In this document: positions 37,377 through 45,981 of the stretch, one piece after another
How positions within the stretch are numbered: position 1 is the first letter of the stretch
Layout: every line of letters begins with the position of its first letter
Program-made: the position numbers and the translations under genes
The notes under the pieces: model-generated
The model's input: only the letters and a program-made list of their open reading frames with translations
Told to the model about the DNA's origin: nothing
The model's database searches: none
DNA from: Gloeocapsa sp. UFS-A4-WI-NPMV-4B04
GTDB lineage: Bacteria > Cyanobacteriota > Cyanobacteriia > Cyanobacteriales > Chroococcidiopsidaceae
Length of the DNA: 46,615 nt
NCBI GenBank assembly: GCA_019359535.1
Contig: JAHHHE010000013.1
Coordinates: 1-46,615 of the forward strand
Direction: 5' to 3'

Positions 37377-38024
37377 TTAACTTTCGTTCTGGATTTGGGC
37401 TAATAACCAAGCACCAACTTGAGTATTATCCATCTGACGACTACGCCTTAGAGCTTCTTCTAGCAGAGATATATCTAATTCAGGTAGCACTTGAGACTGG
37501 GTAATGCGTTTACTACCACCATCTGCGATCGCCAAAGCAATGATTTCTGTGTTTTGGACATCTACAACCCAGTATTCCGATACTTCTAATGCTTCGTACA
37601 ATAAGCGTTTCTTGCCTATGTCATCAGCCAAGGATGTATTTGCAACCTCAATTACTAAATCGGGTGCTGGGTAACTATCAAGATCAACTACAGATGTACC
37701 TGTAAGTGCTAATTTTACCCGTTCCCCTATGTAGTAAGACACATCAGGCTGGCACTCGCGTACACCAATTTTCCGGTAGCTACAGGTGATTAACCCCCTC
37801 AAAGGAATACCTTTAAGAGTACAAAATAGATTTACAGCAAAAAAAATAATTCCATTGTCGCTTGCATGATCAAACCCAACTGGTGGCATTTCAATTCTCA
37901 ACTGTCCATCGTCATAGTAACCCTTAGCTTTTTCTAACAGTGGATCGCTAATAGCTTCGATATATTCATTCCAAGTAGCGATAACCCAGGTATCCGTCGG
38001 TAGTTTTATTTGTAGTTCGTTCAT
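37377..38024 (-). CDS. Uma2-family (DUF820) PD-(D/E)xK nuclease-like protein
   Basis: 215 residues. The Uma2 signature is clear: PDVSYYIGERV, then PAPDLVIEVANTSLADDIGKKRLLYEALEVSEYWVVDVQ, which holds the Asp, Glu and Lys of a PD-(D/E)xK nuclease core. The family is greatly expanded in cyanobacteria, and its biological role is still unclear. No signal peptide is present. The gene is between a methyltransferase gene (74 bases upstream) and the aminotransferase gene (82 bases downstream), all in the same direction, without an obvious functional tie. Confidence 0.87.
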   Translation of the reverse strand: MNELQIKLPTDTWVIATWNEYIEAISDPLLEKAKGYYDDGQLRIEMPPVGFDHASDNGIIFFAVNLFCTLKGIPLRGLITCSYRKIGVRECQPDVSYYIGERVKLALTGTSVVDLDSYPAPDLVIEVANTSLADDIGKKRLLYEALEVSEYWVVDVQNTEIIALAIADGGSKRITQSQVLPELDISLLEEALRRSRQMDNTQVGAWLLAQIQNES

Positions 38025-38097
38025 AGATTTTTTAGTTGATTATTCAGTTTAAATATTAGTTAATGCCATTTGATTTTTATTAGAAATATGTTAAAAA

Positions 38098-39012
38098 CTA
38101 TACTTTGATTCCAGAAACTAAGTATAAAATTGAACTGTTAGCTGTATCAAAGCTTCCATCAACTAAAGCTTTCTGAGAGTCTTGATTTTCTAACAAAATT
38201 TGTTGCCAATAAGTTTCAAACTCTTGCTTTGTTCCACCGCCTGCTAGAAAAAACCGTTGTGTCTCATCCCGATTCCATATCCAAAAATTCTCTTTTATCC
38301 AATCTAAATATTGTTGTCTTAAAATCTGTTGCTCTTTTGACTCGTAAGGGGGAAAAAGTGAGAAGGCTTTATCTGATAAATAGACCTGAATATTATTTAG
38401 ACCTAGTGATGCAAAATAACCTGGAAGTAGATCGCCAATCGAGTTGTTACCTTCACCAAGCGCTGCTTTACCTCGCTCACATACTAGCTGGAACCTAACG
38501 CGATCGCAAATTCTCTCAATGGAATACTCAAAAGTAACACTATTAAAAAGTAGGCTAGACGCTAGATTATTTGGTTCAGCCACAACCAAGATTCCACCTG
38601 GCTTTAGTACGCGCAGCATTTCTTTGAGTACAGCCAACGGCTCTTGAACGTGGATCAGAAGCGTTTGACAAGTAACCATATCAAACGTAGTATCCTCAAA
38701 AGGAAGTGAGGACGCTACACCGCTTTGGTAACTAAAACGCTCTGCTTTCTTCAACGCCTGCACACGCGATCGCGCACCTTCTACCCACCTATCTTCCCTA
38801 TCAATACCTGTTACCTTTACCCAACGGGGAAGGATATCAGCAAGTGTCTGTCCCCAATGACCTAAACCACAACCAACATCAAGGACTGTGTTGACTTTTT
38901 CTAATTCCCAACGCTGTCCTAAAAGAGTTAAAAAGTCCCGATTCCACCAAAAATCTCGTTGTTCACCAAAGTATTCTGCCGAGTGAAGTTTCTGTTGTTT
39001 TTGCTCTGTCAT
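38098..39012 (-). CDS. Class I SAM-dependent methyltransferase
   Basis: 304 residues. Motif I is NTVLDVGCGLGHWGQTLADIL near residue 41, VTGIDRE is the acidic motif II, and FDMVTCQTLLIHVQEPLAVLKEMLRVLKPGGI covers motifs post-II and III, as in UbiE/Coq5-like enzymes. The N-terminus contains LHSAEYFGEQRDFWWN. The substrate is not visible from sequence: a small metabolite or a lipid is more likely than DNA, given the lack of a target recognition domain. It is cytoplasmic, with no membrane segment. It could be a tailoring enzyme for a secondary metabolite, but it lies 7.6 kb from the NRPS and is not in its operon. Confidence 0.82.
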   Translation of the reverse strand: MTEQKQQKLHSAEYFGEQRDFWWNRDFLTLLGQRWELEKVNTVLDVGCGLGHWGQTLADILPRWVKVTGIDREDRWVEGARSRVQALKKAERFSYQSGVASSLPFEDTTFDMVTCQTLLIHVQEPLAVLKEMLRVLKPGGILVVAEPNNLASSLLFNSVTFEYSIERICDRVRFQLVCERGKAALGEGNNSIGDLLPGYFASLGLNNIQVYLSDKAFSLFPPYESKEQQILRQQYLDWIKENFWIWNRDETQRFFLAGGGTKQEFETYWQQILLENQDSQKALVDGSFDTANSSILYLVSGIKV

Positions 39013-39123
39013 AGTGATATTTATAAGGTTAGTAGGCGTTTTATTTACTAGAGTTTAAATCAAATCTTTTCGAGGTATTGCTATATTTAGCAATAACAAG
39101 TAAATATTTATTAATATAAATAT

Positions 39124-39567
39124 TTAAGACCTAGGCGTAATAATCTTATCTATAAAATCTAGCAAAATTCTTTGAGTAGGAGGTGTTAAAGGTCGCACTT
39201 GATCGGCTTTTTGTGAATAATGCTCACCTTGTTTAATTTGTTCAGGTGTTAGCAAATCTATATCCCAACCTTCACTAAGAACTAGCGCATTTAATTCCAC
39301 TGTTAGAGGTGCGTGGTAGACGTGGCGAACTACCTTTGGATCTGAATAACAATTAAACTTTGATAAGACTGGTGGACTGTAGCCGATTTCCTCTAGCAGT
39401 TCCCGTTTTACAGCAACATCTGGCGTTTCCCCAAGTTCGATGTGACCACCAAATAAACCCCAGTGACCAGGATAAATGATACCAGGGATGTCGTCTCGCA
39501 ATTGGAGAAGAAACTTGTTTTGCTGATACAGAATAGCGATCGCAACATGAATATATTGCTTACTCAT
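39124..39567 (-). CDS. Nudix hydrolase
   Basis: 147 residues from the ATG at 39567 (MSKQYIHV). An in-frame TTG four codons upstream is less likely. The Nudix box reads GHIELGETPDVAVKRELLEEIG and fits Gx5Ex7REUxEExGU completely, so the metal-binding glutamates are intact. The family cleaves nucleoside diphosphates linked to another group, for example oxidised nucleotides or NADH. Substrate is unknown. FLLQLRDDIPGIIYPGHWGLFGGH before the box resembles MutT/DUF-type members. It lies 14 bases after the OB-like protein gene in the same direction, probably one operon. Confidence 0.88.
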   Translation of the reverse strand: MSKQYIHVAIAILYQQNKFLLQLRDDIPGIIYPGHWGLFGGHIELGETPDVAVKRELLEEIGYSPPVLSKFNCYSDPKVVRHVYHAPLTVELNALVLSEGWDIDLLTPEQIKQGEHYSQKADQVRPLTPPTQRILLDFIDKIITPRS

Positions 39568-39581
39568 AACTAAATACAAGT

Positions 39582-39986
39582 TTAAGGGGCTGGAGTATGT
39601 TCTAGCTGTTGTTGTTGTCGCACATACGCTTCCCCAAAATCCTTTCCTGCTAAGGGAATGCTTTGATAATGAACATTACCCTTAATTAACACTTTGTCGT
39701 TTAGTTGCAAATCTTTTTGATCCGTTAATACCCAGATTTTACCGCTTGGATCTTGCAGTTGATACATCTGCCAGCCAAGTAGGGGGACGTGGTGAGCTAC
39801 CTTACCTTGAAGATAAACTGTAGCATTGTTGTCTTGCTGTGGCTTAATATCACTGATATTAGTGATATTAGTTCCATACATAAAGTCAATGCTGCTAACT
39901 CCAAACTTAACTAAGCTGACACAAACTAGCCCACCTACAATAAAAAAGTAAAAAGGTAATACATAAAATCTTCTGGACTGTTGCAT
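39582..39986 (-). CDS. Membrane-anchored OB-fold-like protein
   Basis: 134 residues. A single N-terminal membrane helix (FYVLPFYFFIVGGLVCVSLV, about 8-27) is followed by a periplasmic or lumenal beta-rich domain: ATVYLQGKVAHHVPLLGWQMYQLQDPSGKIWVLTD, with DKVLIKGNVHYQS. Strand spacing and KVLIKGNV-like ends fit an OB fold similar to nucleic-acid-binding tRNA_anti proteins, but binding of nucleic acid is not shown. I do not recognise a named family. The Nudix gene follows 14 bases after it on the same strand. Confidence 0.65.
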   Translation of the reverse strand: MQQSRRFYVLPFYFFIVGGLVCVSLVKFGVSSIDFMYGTNITNISDIKPQQDNNATVYLQGKVAHHVPLLGWQMYQLQDPSGKIWVLTDQKDLQLNDKVLIKGNVHYQSIPLAGKDFGEAYVRQQQQLEHTPAP

Positions 39987-40183
39987 GATTGCCTTTTGTT
40001 AGTGAAATGTTTAAAGTTTTACTGGCATCGTCGCAACTTAAATTTAGTAAGTTTTCTCAATTTTTAAAGTTTAGGCACTGATACCCAGAACAACTGAACT
40101 GAGACACTAGACACGAATTTGTTACTTACCAACGATGCTAATCCATCGAATAGCAAAGCCCAAGAAATCTTCCGAAAATTGTA

Positions 40184-41062
40184 ATGAATCCAAAAACTGC
40201 TCAAATACTAGATGGAAAAGCACTGGCTGAACGGATTTATGCGGATCTCAAACAGCGCATTCAAGCATTACAACCGCAAATTGGACGCGCACCAGGTTTA
40301 GCCGTACTAATGGTTGGCGATAATCCAGCCAGCGCCGCCTACGTGCGAAATAAAGAACGCGCTTGCGCTAAAGTTGGCATTGCTTCTTTTGGACAACATT
40401 TTCCAGCTAACACTAGCCTTGCGGACTTAGAGAAAGTTATTCAAGCACTCAATCAAGACGATCGCGTAGATGGTATTTTGGTTCAACTACCGCTACCTGA
40501 ACACCTAGACGCGGTTGCACTGCTGCACCAAATTGATCCAGATAAAGACGCTGACGGACTGCACCCAGTTAACTTAGGGCGACTTGTGCGCGGGGAACCA
40601 GGTTTACGTAGCTGCACTCCGGCTGGTGTCATGCGTTTGTTGCAGGAATATCAAATTGCGCTTAAAGGTAAACAAGTTGTTGTCGTTGGTCGGAGTATTT
40701 TGGTGGGTAAGCCACTAGCTTTGATGCTGCTAGAAGCTGATGCTACAGTTACAATTGCTCATTCGCAATCGCAAAACTTACCAGCGATTACCAAAAGCGC
40801 TGATATTCTAATTTCAGCCGTAGGCCGTCCAGGACTAATTACAGATGTAATGGTCAAACACAATGCTGTTGTTGTCGATGTTGGGATCAATCGTGTCGAA
40901 GATGACAAAGGTAGCCGCTTGGTAGGAGATGTCGATTTTAAATCTGTGCAGAGTGTAGCCCAATTTATCACCCCAGTTCCTGGCGGCGTTGGTCCGATGA
41001 CTGTTGCGATGCTACTGCAAAATACAGAATTAAGTTATTCTCAGCGCTTAGAAAGTTTGTAG
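40184..41062 (+). CDS. folD: Bifunctional methylene-THF dehydrogenase / methenyl-THF cyclohydrolase
   Basis: 292 residues, the normal FolD length. The N-terminal domain has [28 protein letters not shown], which includes the catalytic Lys in [17 protein letters not shown] and [15 protein letters not shown] are also typical. The NADP-binding part has [19 protein letters not shown], and the C-terminal [16 protein letters not shown] is the family end motif. The enzyme interconverts 5,10-methylene-, methenyl- and 10-formyl-tetrahydrofolate in the cytoplasm. The gene is divergent from the OB/Nudix pair and stands alone. Confidence 0.96.
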   Translation: MNPKTAQILDGKALAERIYADLKQRIQALQPQIGRAPGLAVLMVGDNPASAAYVRNKERACAKVGIASFGQHFPANTSLADLEKVIQALNQDDRVDGILVQLPLPEHLDAVALLHQIDPDKDADGLHPVNLGRLVRGEPGLRSCTPAGVMRLLQEYQIALKGKQVVVVGRSILVGKPLALMLLEADATVTIAHSQSQNLPAITKSADILISAVGRPGLITDVMVKHNAVVVDVGINRVEDDKGSRLVGDVDFKSVQSVAQFITPVPGGVGPMTVAMLLQNTELSYSQRLESL

Positions 41063-41239
41063 AGATACGCTGATCGCCTGATATAAAGCTACATGGGGAT
41101 AAAAGAGGAATTAGAGTGAGCTGTAGCTGGCAGTAATACTGCTACTGTAACTTGGAGCGCAAAGTGAATTAATTAAGCTCAAAGAAGACAACAAAGATAA
41201 CTAAACTGAAGAGCGCGATCGCACTTTCCCTTGTTAATT

Positions 41240-41266
41240 TTGATAACATTTTTGGTATCATATACT
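41240..41266 (+). promoter_or_regulatory. Candidate promoter and operator of the toxin-antitoxin pair
   Basis: TTGATA (41240-41245) and TATACT (41261-41266), 15 bases apart, resemble -35 and -10 boxes. Overlapping them is the inverted repeat TGATAAC / GGTATCA (41241-41247 and 41254-41260, 6 of 7 positions pair), a likely binding site for the antitoxin. The spacing is a little short. Confidence 0.45.
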
Positions 41267-41280
41267 TAGGTAATTAGTAA

Positions 41281-41640
41281 GTGGTGCAATGGCAGGTTGA
41301 ATTCTACGAATTGGAGGATGGCAGCTCTCCTGTGCAAGATTTGTATAGTGAACAGAATGCCAAGGTGCAAGCCAAGTTTGCCCGTATATTTGATCTGCTT
41401 GAAGAACATGGAACAAGTGTTAAATACCCCTATGTAGACTCCATAACAGACACAAAACTATTTGAAATGCGTATAGAACAAAAAACAAATATCTACCGAA
41501 TTCTGTACTTTGCTTGTACTGGTCGACGATTTATTCTGCTACATGGATTTCAGAAGAAAACTCAAAAAACACTAAAGCGGTACATTGAGATGGCTGAATC
41601 AAGAAGGAAAGAGTTTATAAGCAGAGGCAAGAAAAAATGA
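41281..41640 (+). CDS. RelE/HigB-like toxin of a type II toxin-antitoxin pair
   Basis: 119 residues of the Gp49/HigB (RelE superfamily) fold: VQWQVEFYELEDGSSPVQDL at the start, then LFEMRIEQKTNIYRILYFACTGRRFILLHGFQKKTQKT, the characteristic end strand and helix with basic residues. Such proteins cleave mRNA on the ribosome. The start is a GTG; a second in-frame GTG follows directly, and no strong ribosome binding site is seen. The antitoxin gene overlaps the stop by four bases (ATGA), so translation is coupled. The toxin-first order is that of HigBA pairs. Confidence 0.85.
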   Translation: MVQWQVEFYELEDGSSPVQDLYSEQNAKVQAKFARIFDLLEEHGTSVKYPYVDSITDTKLFEMRIEQKTNIYRILYFACTGRRFILLHGFQKKTQKTLKRYIEMAESRRKEFISRGKKK

Positions 41641-42005
41641 CACAAAATACTACACCTAAAACTACCCTTTGGAAATCAGTCCGTGATTCTGTTTTAGCTG
41701 ACCCAGAAGTAAGAGCAGAGTATGACGCATTAGATAATGAGTTTAATGTGGCTCGTGCTGTTATTGCATTAAGATCCCAAAGCGGTCTGACTCAAAGGGA
41801 GTTAGCAGAGCGCATTGGAATCAAGCAACCTCAATTAGCACGAATTGAATCTGGTAAGCAGCTGCCAAAACTTGAAACTCTTGCCTTACTAGCGGATGGA
41901 GCTGGTTATACAATTGAGGTTAATTTTGTGCCGAAGGCTAGGAAAAAGCGCTCTCAAAAGATTAAGCCGATTAAGGTTGCTCCTCGTGAATTAGTCAATA
42001 TCTAA
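41637..42005 (+). CDS. HTH (Xre-type) antitoxin paired with the upstream toxin
   Basis: 122 residues. The Xre helix-turn-helix is in the middle, ARAVIALRSQSGLTQRELAERIGIKQPQLARIESGKQLPKLETLALLA. The C-terminal tail is very basic (PKARKKRSQKIKPIKVAP). The N-terminal ~35 residues are more variable and could hold the toxin-binding part. It should neutralise the RelE-like toxin and repress the shared promoter. The ATG lies within the toxin stop (41637-41640). This is a HigA-like arrangement. It is followed after 56 bases by zds, which has its own ribosome binding site. Confidence 0.87.
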   Translation: MTQNTTPKTTLWKSVRDSVLADPEVRAEYDALDNEFNVARAVIALRSQSGLTQRELAERIGIKQPQLARIESGKQLPKLETLALLADGAGYTIEVNFVPKARKKRSQKIKPIKVAPRELVNI

Positions 42006-42061
42006 AATTGGTGTCACTGTCCAGATTAAAATATGTAAAGAAAGTGAGAAGGATAGACTAA

Positions 42062-43531
42062 ATGCGCGCTGCAATCGTTGGGGCGGGACTAGCTGGGCTA
42101 GCAACTGCTGTAGATTTAGCTGATGCTGGCTGGGAAGTAGAAATCTTTGAATCCCGTTCCTTTGTGGGGGGAAAAGTCGGCAGCTGGGTTGATGCTGATG
42201 GCAATCATGTTGAAATGGGATTGCACGTCTTTTTTGGTAACTACTATCAGCTATTTGAATTGATGAAGAAGGTGGGGGCGCTGGACAATTTGCGCTTAAA
42301 AGAGCATACCCACACTTTTATTAACATTGGCGGACGCATTGGCGAATTAGATTTTCGCTTCATCACGGGTGCGCCTTTCAATGGTTTGAAGGCATTTTTC
42401 ACAACATCGCAACTGTCATTGCAGGATAAAGTACAGAATGCGATCGCGCTTGGTAGCAGTACAATCGTGCGCGGTTTGGTAGACTTTGAGGGATCAATGA
42501 AAACGATCCGCAGCTTAGATAAAATTAGCTTTGCAGACTGGTTCCGCAGTCACGGCGGTAGTAATGGCAGCATTAAGCGGATGTGGAACCCAATAGCCTA
42601 CGCACTGGGTTTTATAGATTGCGAAAATATCTCCGCTCGTTGTATGCTAACCATCTTCCAGATGTTTGCCGCTAGAACCGAGGCATCGGTGTTGCGAATG
42701 CTGGAAGGTTCACCTTATGAATATCTGCACAAGCCAATTATTGACTATCTCGAAGCAAGAGGAACAAAGATTTATACTCGCCGCCGTGTAAGGGAAATTC
42801 AGTTTACAGGCGTTGGGGAGCAAACACGAGTTACAGGGCTTGTAGTCGCTAAAGGTGAGACAGAAGAAACTATCAAGGCTGATGCCTATATCTGCGCTTG
42901 CGATGTCCCTGGAATTCAGCGTATTTTGCCGCAAGATTGGCGCAAATGGTCTGAGTTTGACAATATCTATAAATTGGACACAGTACCAGTTGCTACAGTT
43001 CAGATCCGGTTTGACGGTTGGGTGACAGAATTGCAAGATGACGCTGAACGCAAACAGTTGAATCATGCTGCTGGTATAGATAATTTGCTGTATACAAGTG
43101 ATGCAGATTTTTCTTGTTTTGCAGATTTGGCTTTAACCAGTCCATCTGACTACTACCAGGAAGGACAAGGTTCGTTAATGCAACTGGTATTGACTCCGGG
43201 AGATCCGTTTATTAAAGAAAGTAACGAAGCGATCGCCGATCACGTCCTCAAGCAAGTACATGAACTGTTCCCCTCTTCCCGCGAACTAAATGTAACGTGG
43301 TACAACGTCGTTAAACTGGCTCAGTCTCTCTACCGCGAAGCGCCCGGTATGGATCTCTATCGTCCGCCGCAACAAACTCCAATTACTAACTTCTTCCTCG
43401 CGGGTAGCTATACACAACAGGACTACATAGATAGTATGGAGGGAGCAACTCTTTCTGGACGGCAAGCTGCCAAGGCGGTTTTGGAAAAGGTTGAGCAATT
43501 AGTGGATGGTAGCCACTTATCTGCGGTTTAG
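42062..43531 (+). CDS. zds: Zeta-carotene desaturase
   Basis: 489 residues. The N-terminal FAD-binding fold reads [40 protein letters not shown]. The rest follows the plant/cyanobacterial desaturase pattern, such as [49 protein letters not shown] and the C-terminal [33 protein letters not shown]. It converts zeta-carotene to lycopene by way of neurosporene, at the membrane, with plastoquinone as acceptor. AAGGA lies eight bases before the ATG. Length is normal. The SRPBCC gene follows 77 bases later in the same direction and may be part of the transcript. Confidence 0.94.
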   Translation: MRAAIVGAGLAGLATAVDLADAGWEVEIFESRSFVGGKVGSWVDADGNHVEMGLHVFFGNYYQLFELMKKVGALDNLRLKEHTHTFINIGGRIGELDFRFITGAPFNGLKAFFTTSQLSLQDKVQNAIALGSSTIVRGLVDFEGSMKTIRSLDKISFADWFRSHGGSNGSIKRMWNPIAYALGFIDCENISARCMLTIFQMFAARTEASVLRMLEGSPYEYLHKPIIDYLEARGTKIYTRRRVREIQFTGVGEQTRVTGLVVAKGETEETIKADAYICACDVPGIQRILPQDWRKWSEFDNIYKLDTVPVATVQIRFDGWVTELQDDAERKQLNHAAGIDNLLYTSDADFSCFADLALTSPSDYYQEGQGSLMQLVLTPGDPFIKESNEAIADHVLKQVHELFPSSRELNVTWYNVVKLAQSLYREAPGMDLYRPPQQTPITNFFLAGSYTQQDYIDSMEGATLSGRQAAKAVLEKVEQLVDGSHLSAV

Positions 43532-43542
43532 AGGAAACGAAC

Positions 43543-43600
43543 CGCCGGAGCGAAGCGAAGCGCTTTAGCGCGTTAAACGCCAAGAACGCCAAGGAAGAGG
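43543..43600. repeat. GCGAAGCG / AACGCCAAG-type dispersed repeat
   Basis: GGAGCGAAGCGAAGCGCTTT, then AGCGCGTTAAACGCCAAGAA and CGCCAAGGAAGAGG. It contains the hairpin GCGC-TTTA-GCGC and a duplicated AACGCCAAG. Repeats of this kind are common between cyanobacterial genes; here it lies between zds and the SRPBCC gene. Confidence 0.6.
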
Positions 43601-43608
43601 AAGAGTAG

Positions 43609-44085
43609 ATGTCAAATTGGCTAGAGCATAGTGTGGAAGTTGAGGTAGATGCTCCGATTGATCATGTGTGGAATCTGTGGTCTGATTTGGAGCAAATGCC
43701 TCGTTGGATGAAGTGGATTGATTCAGTTAAAATCTCGGAGGACGATCCAGAGTTATCGCGTTGGAAGCTCGATACTGGTGGCTTGGAATTTAGCTGGCAA
43801 TCTCGCCTGCAAAAAGTAATTCCGCAGCAGATTATCCAATGGGAATCAATTGATGGTTTGCCTAATCGGGGAGCCATCCGCTTTTACGATCGCAAAGGCA
43901 GTAGTATTGTTAGACTTACTGTTGCCTACGCTATCCCTGGTATTCTTGGCAAAATCATGGATAATTTGTTTCTAGGGCGCGTAGTTGAATCAACTATCCG
44001 AGCGGATCTAGAACGGTTCCGCACTTATGCGCTTGAAGCAAGGGAGCAGGGAGCAGGGAGTAGGGAGCAGGAAACTACCAAGTAG
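43609..44085 (+). CDS. SRPBCC (cyclase/dehydrase-like) protein with repeat-encoded tail
   Basis: 158 residues. The helix-grip fold is clear: LEHSVEVEVDAPIDHVWNLWSDLEQMPRWMKWIDSVKI at the N-terminus, WQSRLQKVIPQQIIQWESIDGLPNRGAIRFYD in the middle, and a long C-terminal helix. The last ~15 residues (AREQGAGSREQETTK) are encoded by four AGGGAGC heptamers at 44041-44068 and do not look like the domain, so the original stop was probably lost. The gene follows zds and could act on carotenoid-related or other hydrophobic ligands, but this is inference. Its end overlaps the 3' end of the convergent ferredoxin gene by 11 bases. Confidence 0.8.
   Translation: MSNWLEHSVEVEVDAPIDHVWNLWSDLEQMPRWMKWIDSVKISEDDPELSRWKLDTGGLEFSWQSRLQKVIPQQIIQWESIDGLPNRGAIRFYDRKGSSIVRLTVAYAIPGILGKIMDNLFLGRVVESTIRADLERFRTYALEAREQGAGSREQETTK
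44041..44068. repeat. Four AGGGAGC heptamers at the SRPBCC gene end
   Basis: AGGGAGC, AGGGAGC, AGGGAGT and AGGGAGC in tandem, translated as part of the C-terminal tail, directly before the ferredoxin gene end. Confidence 0.85.
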
Positions 44086-44314
44086 GATCAAAAAACAGAT
44101 TAATTGTCAGTTCAGATCGCCCTGGTGGTACTGCTGTAATACAAGCGCGGATAGTATTGCCGTCTTCTATTTCTACCTCACAAGCGTGGCAGGAACCCAT
44201 TAAGCAGCCAGTGGGAATTACGATGCTAGCCCGTTGGGCCACGTCCAACAGCAGTTCTCCCACCTCGGCATCAACTATTACATCGTCTGGTAAAAAACGG
44301 ACACTAACTGTCAT
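44075..44314 (-). CDS. Small 2Fe-2S ferredoxin-like protein
   Basis: 79 residues. Four cysteines suited to a [2Fe-2S] cluster: C37, C42 and C45 in TGCLMGSCHACEVEI (Cx4Cx2C), and C58 in IRACITAV. The gap between the third and fourth Cys is 12, shorter than the ~29 of photosynthetic ferredoxin, so this is a different short subfamily. The protein is soluble and presumably transfers electrons to an unknown partner. The start at 44314 lies inside the last codons of cobQ (11-base overlap on the same strand), so translation is coupled to cobyric acid synthase. Its stop overlaps the SRPBCC gene on the other strand. Confidence 0.85.
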   Translation of the reverse strand: MTVSVRFLPDDVIVDAEVGELLLDVAQRASIVIPTGCLMGSCHACEVEIEDGNTIRACITAVPPGRSELTINLFFDPTW

Positions 44315-45812
44315 TATTCTTTCTATAAGACGGCAAAATTGCTGTTAAATCTAGATGAGCTTCAACTATATTTGCTAGCGAGTTTAACAGCACCTCTCGC
44401 TGTTTGCGGTAGTTAGCAACGCCTGTTGGGAGAGATTTAAGCCCTCGTTGTTGACGCAGGCGATTCAACCACGCACGTCGCCAAGGGCCATTATCAAAAA
44501 GCCCGTGCAGATAAGCGCCCCAGACTGATTGAGAATGATCTACCATGCCTAAACCCGGATCGTCAAACAAAGGATAGTAGGAGTCTGCTGCGTTGGCATT
44601 TGGTGATTCAATAACACGCGATCGCCCTTGATGGATTTCATACCCAGTTATCGGCAATCCAACTTGCGGAAAGTTAGAAGTTACTTGCCGTTGGCGAGCG
44701 ATTTTATGTCCGGTAATCACGCTTTGAATCGGTAACATTCCTAATCCCTGGAACCGTCCAGAGTCACCCTCTAGCCCTTCGGGATCGGCTAGATACTTGC
44801 CTAGCATTTGATAGCCGCCGCAGATTCCGATTACAGTACCACCTGCCGCCGCGTAGTTTTGAATTGCTTGCGCCATCCCAGTTTTCTGGAGAACTAACAA
44901 GTCGGCGATCGTTGTTTTTGAGCCGGGAATAATTACAGCATCTGGGTGTCCTAAATCTTGCTTAGGGCTGATGTATTTGACTGTAACCGTTGATTCGGAT
45001 TCTAGAGGATCAAAATCAGTAAAGTTAGAAATCCGAGGTAAACGGATTACAGCGATGTTGAGTTCACTTTGAGCTTTAGCAGGTTTGCGTTCTAATAAGT
45101 CAAGGGAGTCTTCGGCTGGAAATACGTGGTCGATCCAGGGAATCACACCAAGAACAGGAATACCAGTACGTTCTTCTAGCCACTTGATGCCTGGTTCTAG
45201 AATTGAGCGTTGTCCGCGAAATTTGTTGATGATTACGCCGCGAATTAAAGCTCGTTCCTCTGGTTCTAGTAACTCTAAAGTTCCCACCACATGGGCAAAA
45301 GCACCACCGCGATCAATATCAACGACTAGCAAGGTGGCTGCATTCAAATGTTTGGCAACTCGCATATTTGTTAAGTCGCGGTGCTTGAGGTTAATCTCAG
45401 CTGGACTACCCGCGCCTTCACACACAATTAGATCAAATTCTGCTTGTAAATGCTGCAACGATTCCTCAATTGCCCGCCACCCCAAATCAAAATATTGCTC
45501 GTAGTAATCAGAGGCGCTCACCTTTCCTACAGCTTTACCTTTGATAATTACCTGAGAAGTCATGTCGCCTTGAGGTTTGAGCAAAATCGGGTTCATCTCT
45601 ACTGTCGGATGGATACCAGCAGCCCAGGCTTGCACTGCTTGGGCGTAGCCAATTTCTCCACCAGTAGCAGTGACATAGGCGTTTAAAGCCATGTTTTGCC
45701 CTTTGAACGGAGTCACCCGCCAGCTGTTGCGTGCCAAAATGCGACAAATAGCTGCGGTCAAAAGCGATTTTCCAGCGTGGGATGTGGTTCCCACAACCAT
45801 TATTGATTTCAT
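44304..45812 (-). CDS. cobQ: Cobyric acid synthase (CobQ/CbiP)
   Basis: 502 residues, normal for the family. The N-terminal P-loop domain has MVVGTTSHAGKSLLTAAICR, and VVDIDRGGAFAHVVGTLELL is the CobQ core. The C-terminal class I glutamine amidotransferase domain has its nucleophile Cys331 in GICGGYQMLGKYL, and the His is in GAYLHGLFDN. The enzyme amidates four side chains of adenosylcobyrinic acid a,c-diamide, using glutamine and ATP, in cobalamin synthesis. It works with the CobT-like enzyme encoded at 13775. The ferredoxin gene overlaps its 3' end, an operon partner. Confidence 0.94.
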   Translation of the reverse strand: MKSIMVVGTTSHAGKSLLTAAICRILARNSWRVTPFKGQNMALNAYVTATGGEIGYAQAVQAWAAGIHPTVEMNPILLKPQGDMTSQVIIKGKAVGKVSASDYYEQYFDLGWRAIEESLQHLQAEFDLIVCEGAGSPAEINLKHRDLTNMRVAKHLNAATLLVVDIDRGGAFAHVVGTLELLEPEERALIRGVIINKFRGQRSILEPGIKWLEERTGIPVLGVIPWIDHVFPAEDSLDLLERKPAKAQSELNIAVIRLPRISNFTDFDPLESESTVTVKYISPKQDLGHPDAVIIPGSKTTIADLLVLQKTGMAQAIQNYAAAGGTVIGICGGYQMLGKYLADPEGLEGDSGRFQGLGMLPIQSVITGHKIARQRQVTSNFPQVGLPITGYEIHQGRSRVIESPNANAADSYYPLFDDPGLGMVDHSQSVWGAYLHGLFDNGPWRRAWLNRLRQQRGLKSLPTGVANYRKQREVLLNSLANIVEAHLDLTAILPSYRKNNDS

Positions 45813-45981
45813 GAGGATTTATCAGTGCAAGCTAAATTATGAGGGGTCATAGGAAAGATGTAAAACCGAAGTTAGTATTCTATTCTTCATTCTTCCCTTT
45901 TACTGCCCATTTTTAACTTTGAGGTCAAAATCCTGCTCAATACCCATGATTAACTCCCCTGCTCCTCTGCTCTTCTGCGGA
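45813..45981. other. Spacer with GGAGCAG-type units
   Basis: 169 bases between the co-directional Npun_F0494 and cobQ genes. CTCCCCTGCTCCTCTGCTCT lies at about 45955-45974 and is a short relative of the GGAGCAG repeats. No gene is visible. Confidence 0.5.

Noticed and set aside
37310-37504. Plus-strand frame of 64 residues at the end of the Uma2 gene
   Set aside because: It overlaps the Uma2 3' end in antisense and resembles no family.
38098-39012. Methyltransferase as a tailoring gene of the NRPS
   Set aside because: It lies 7.6 kb away on the opposite strand among housekeeping genes, so no link is supported.
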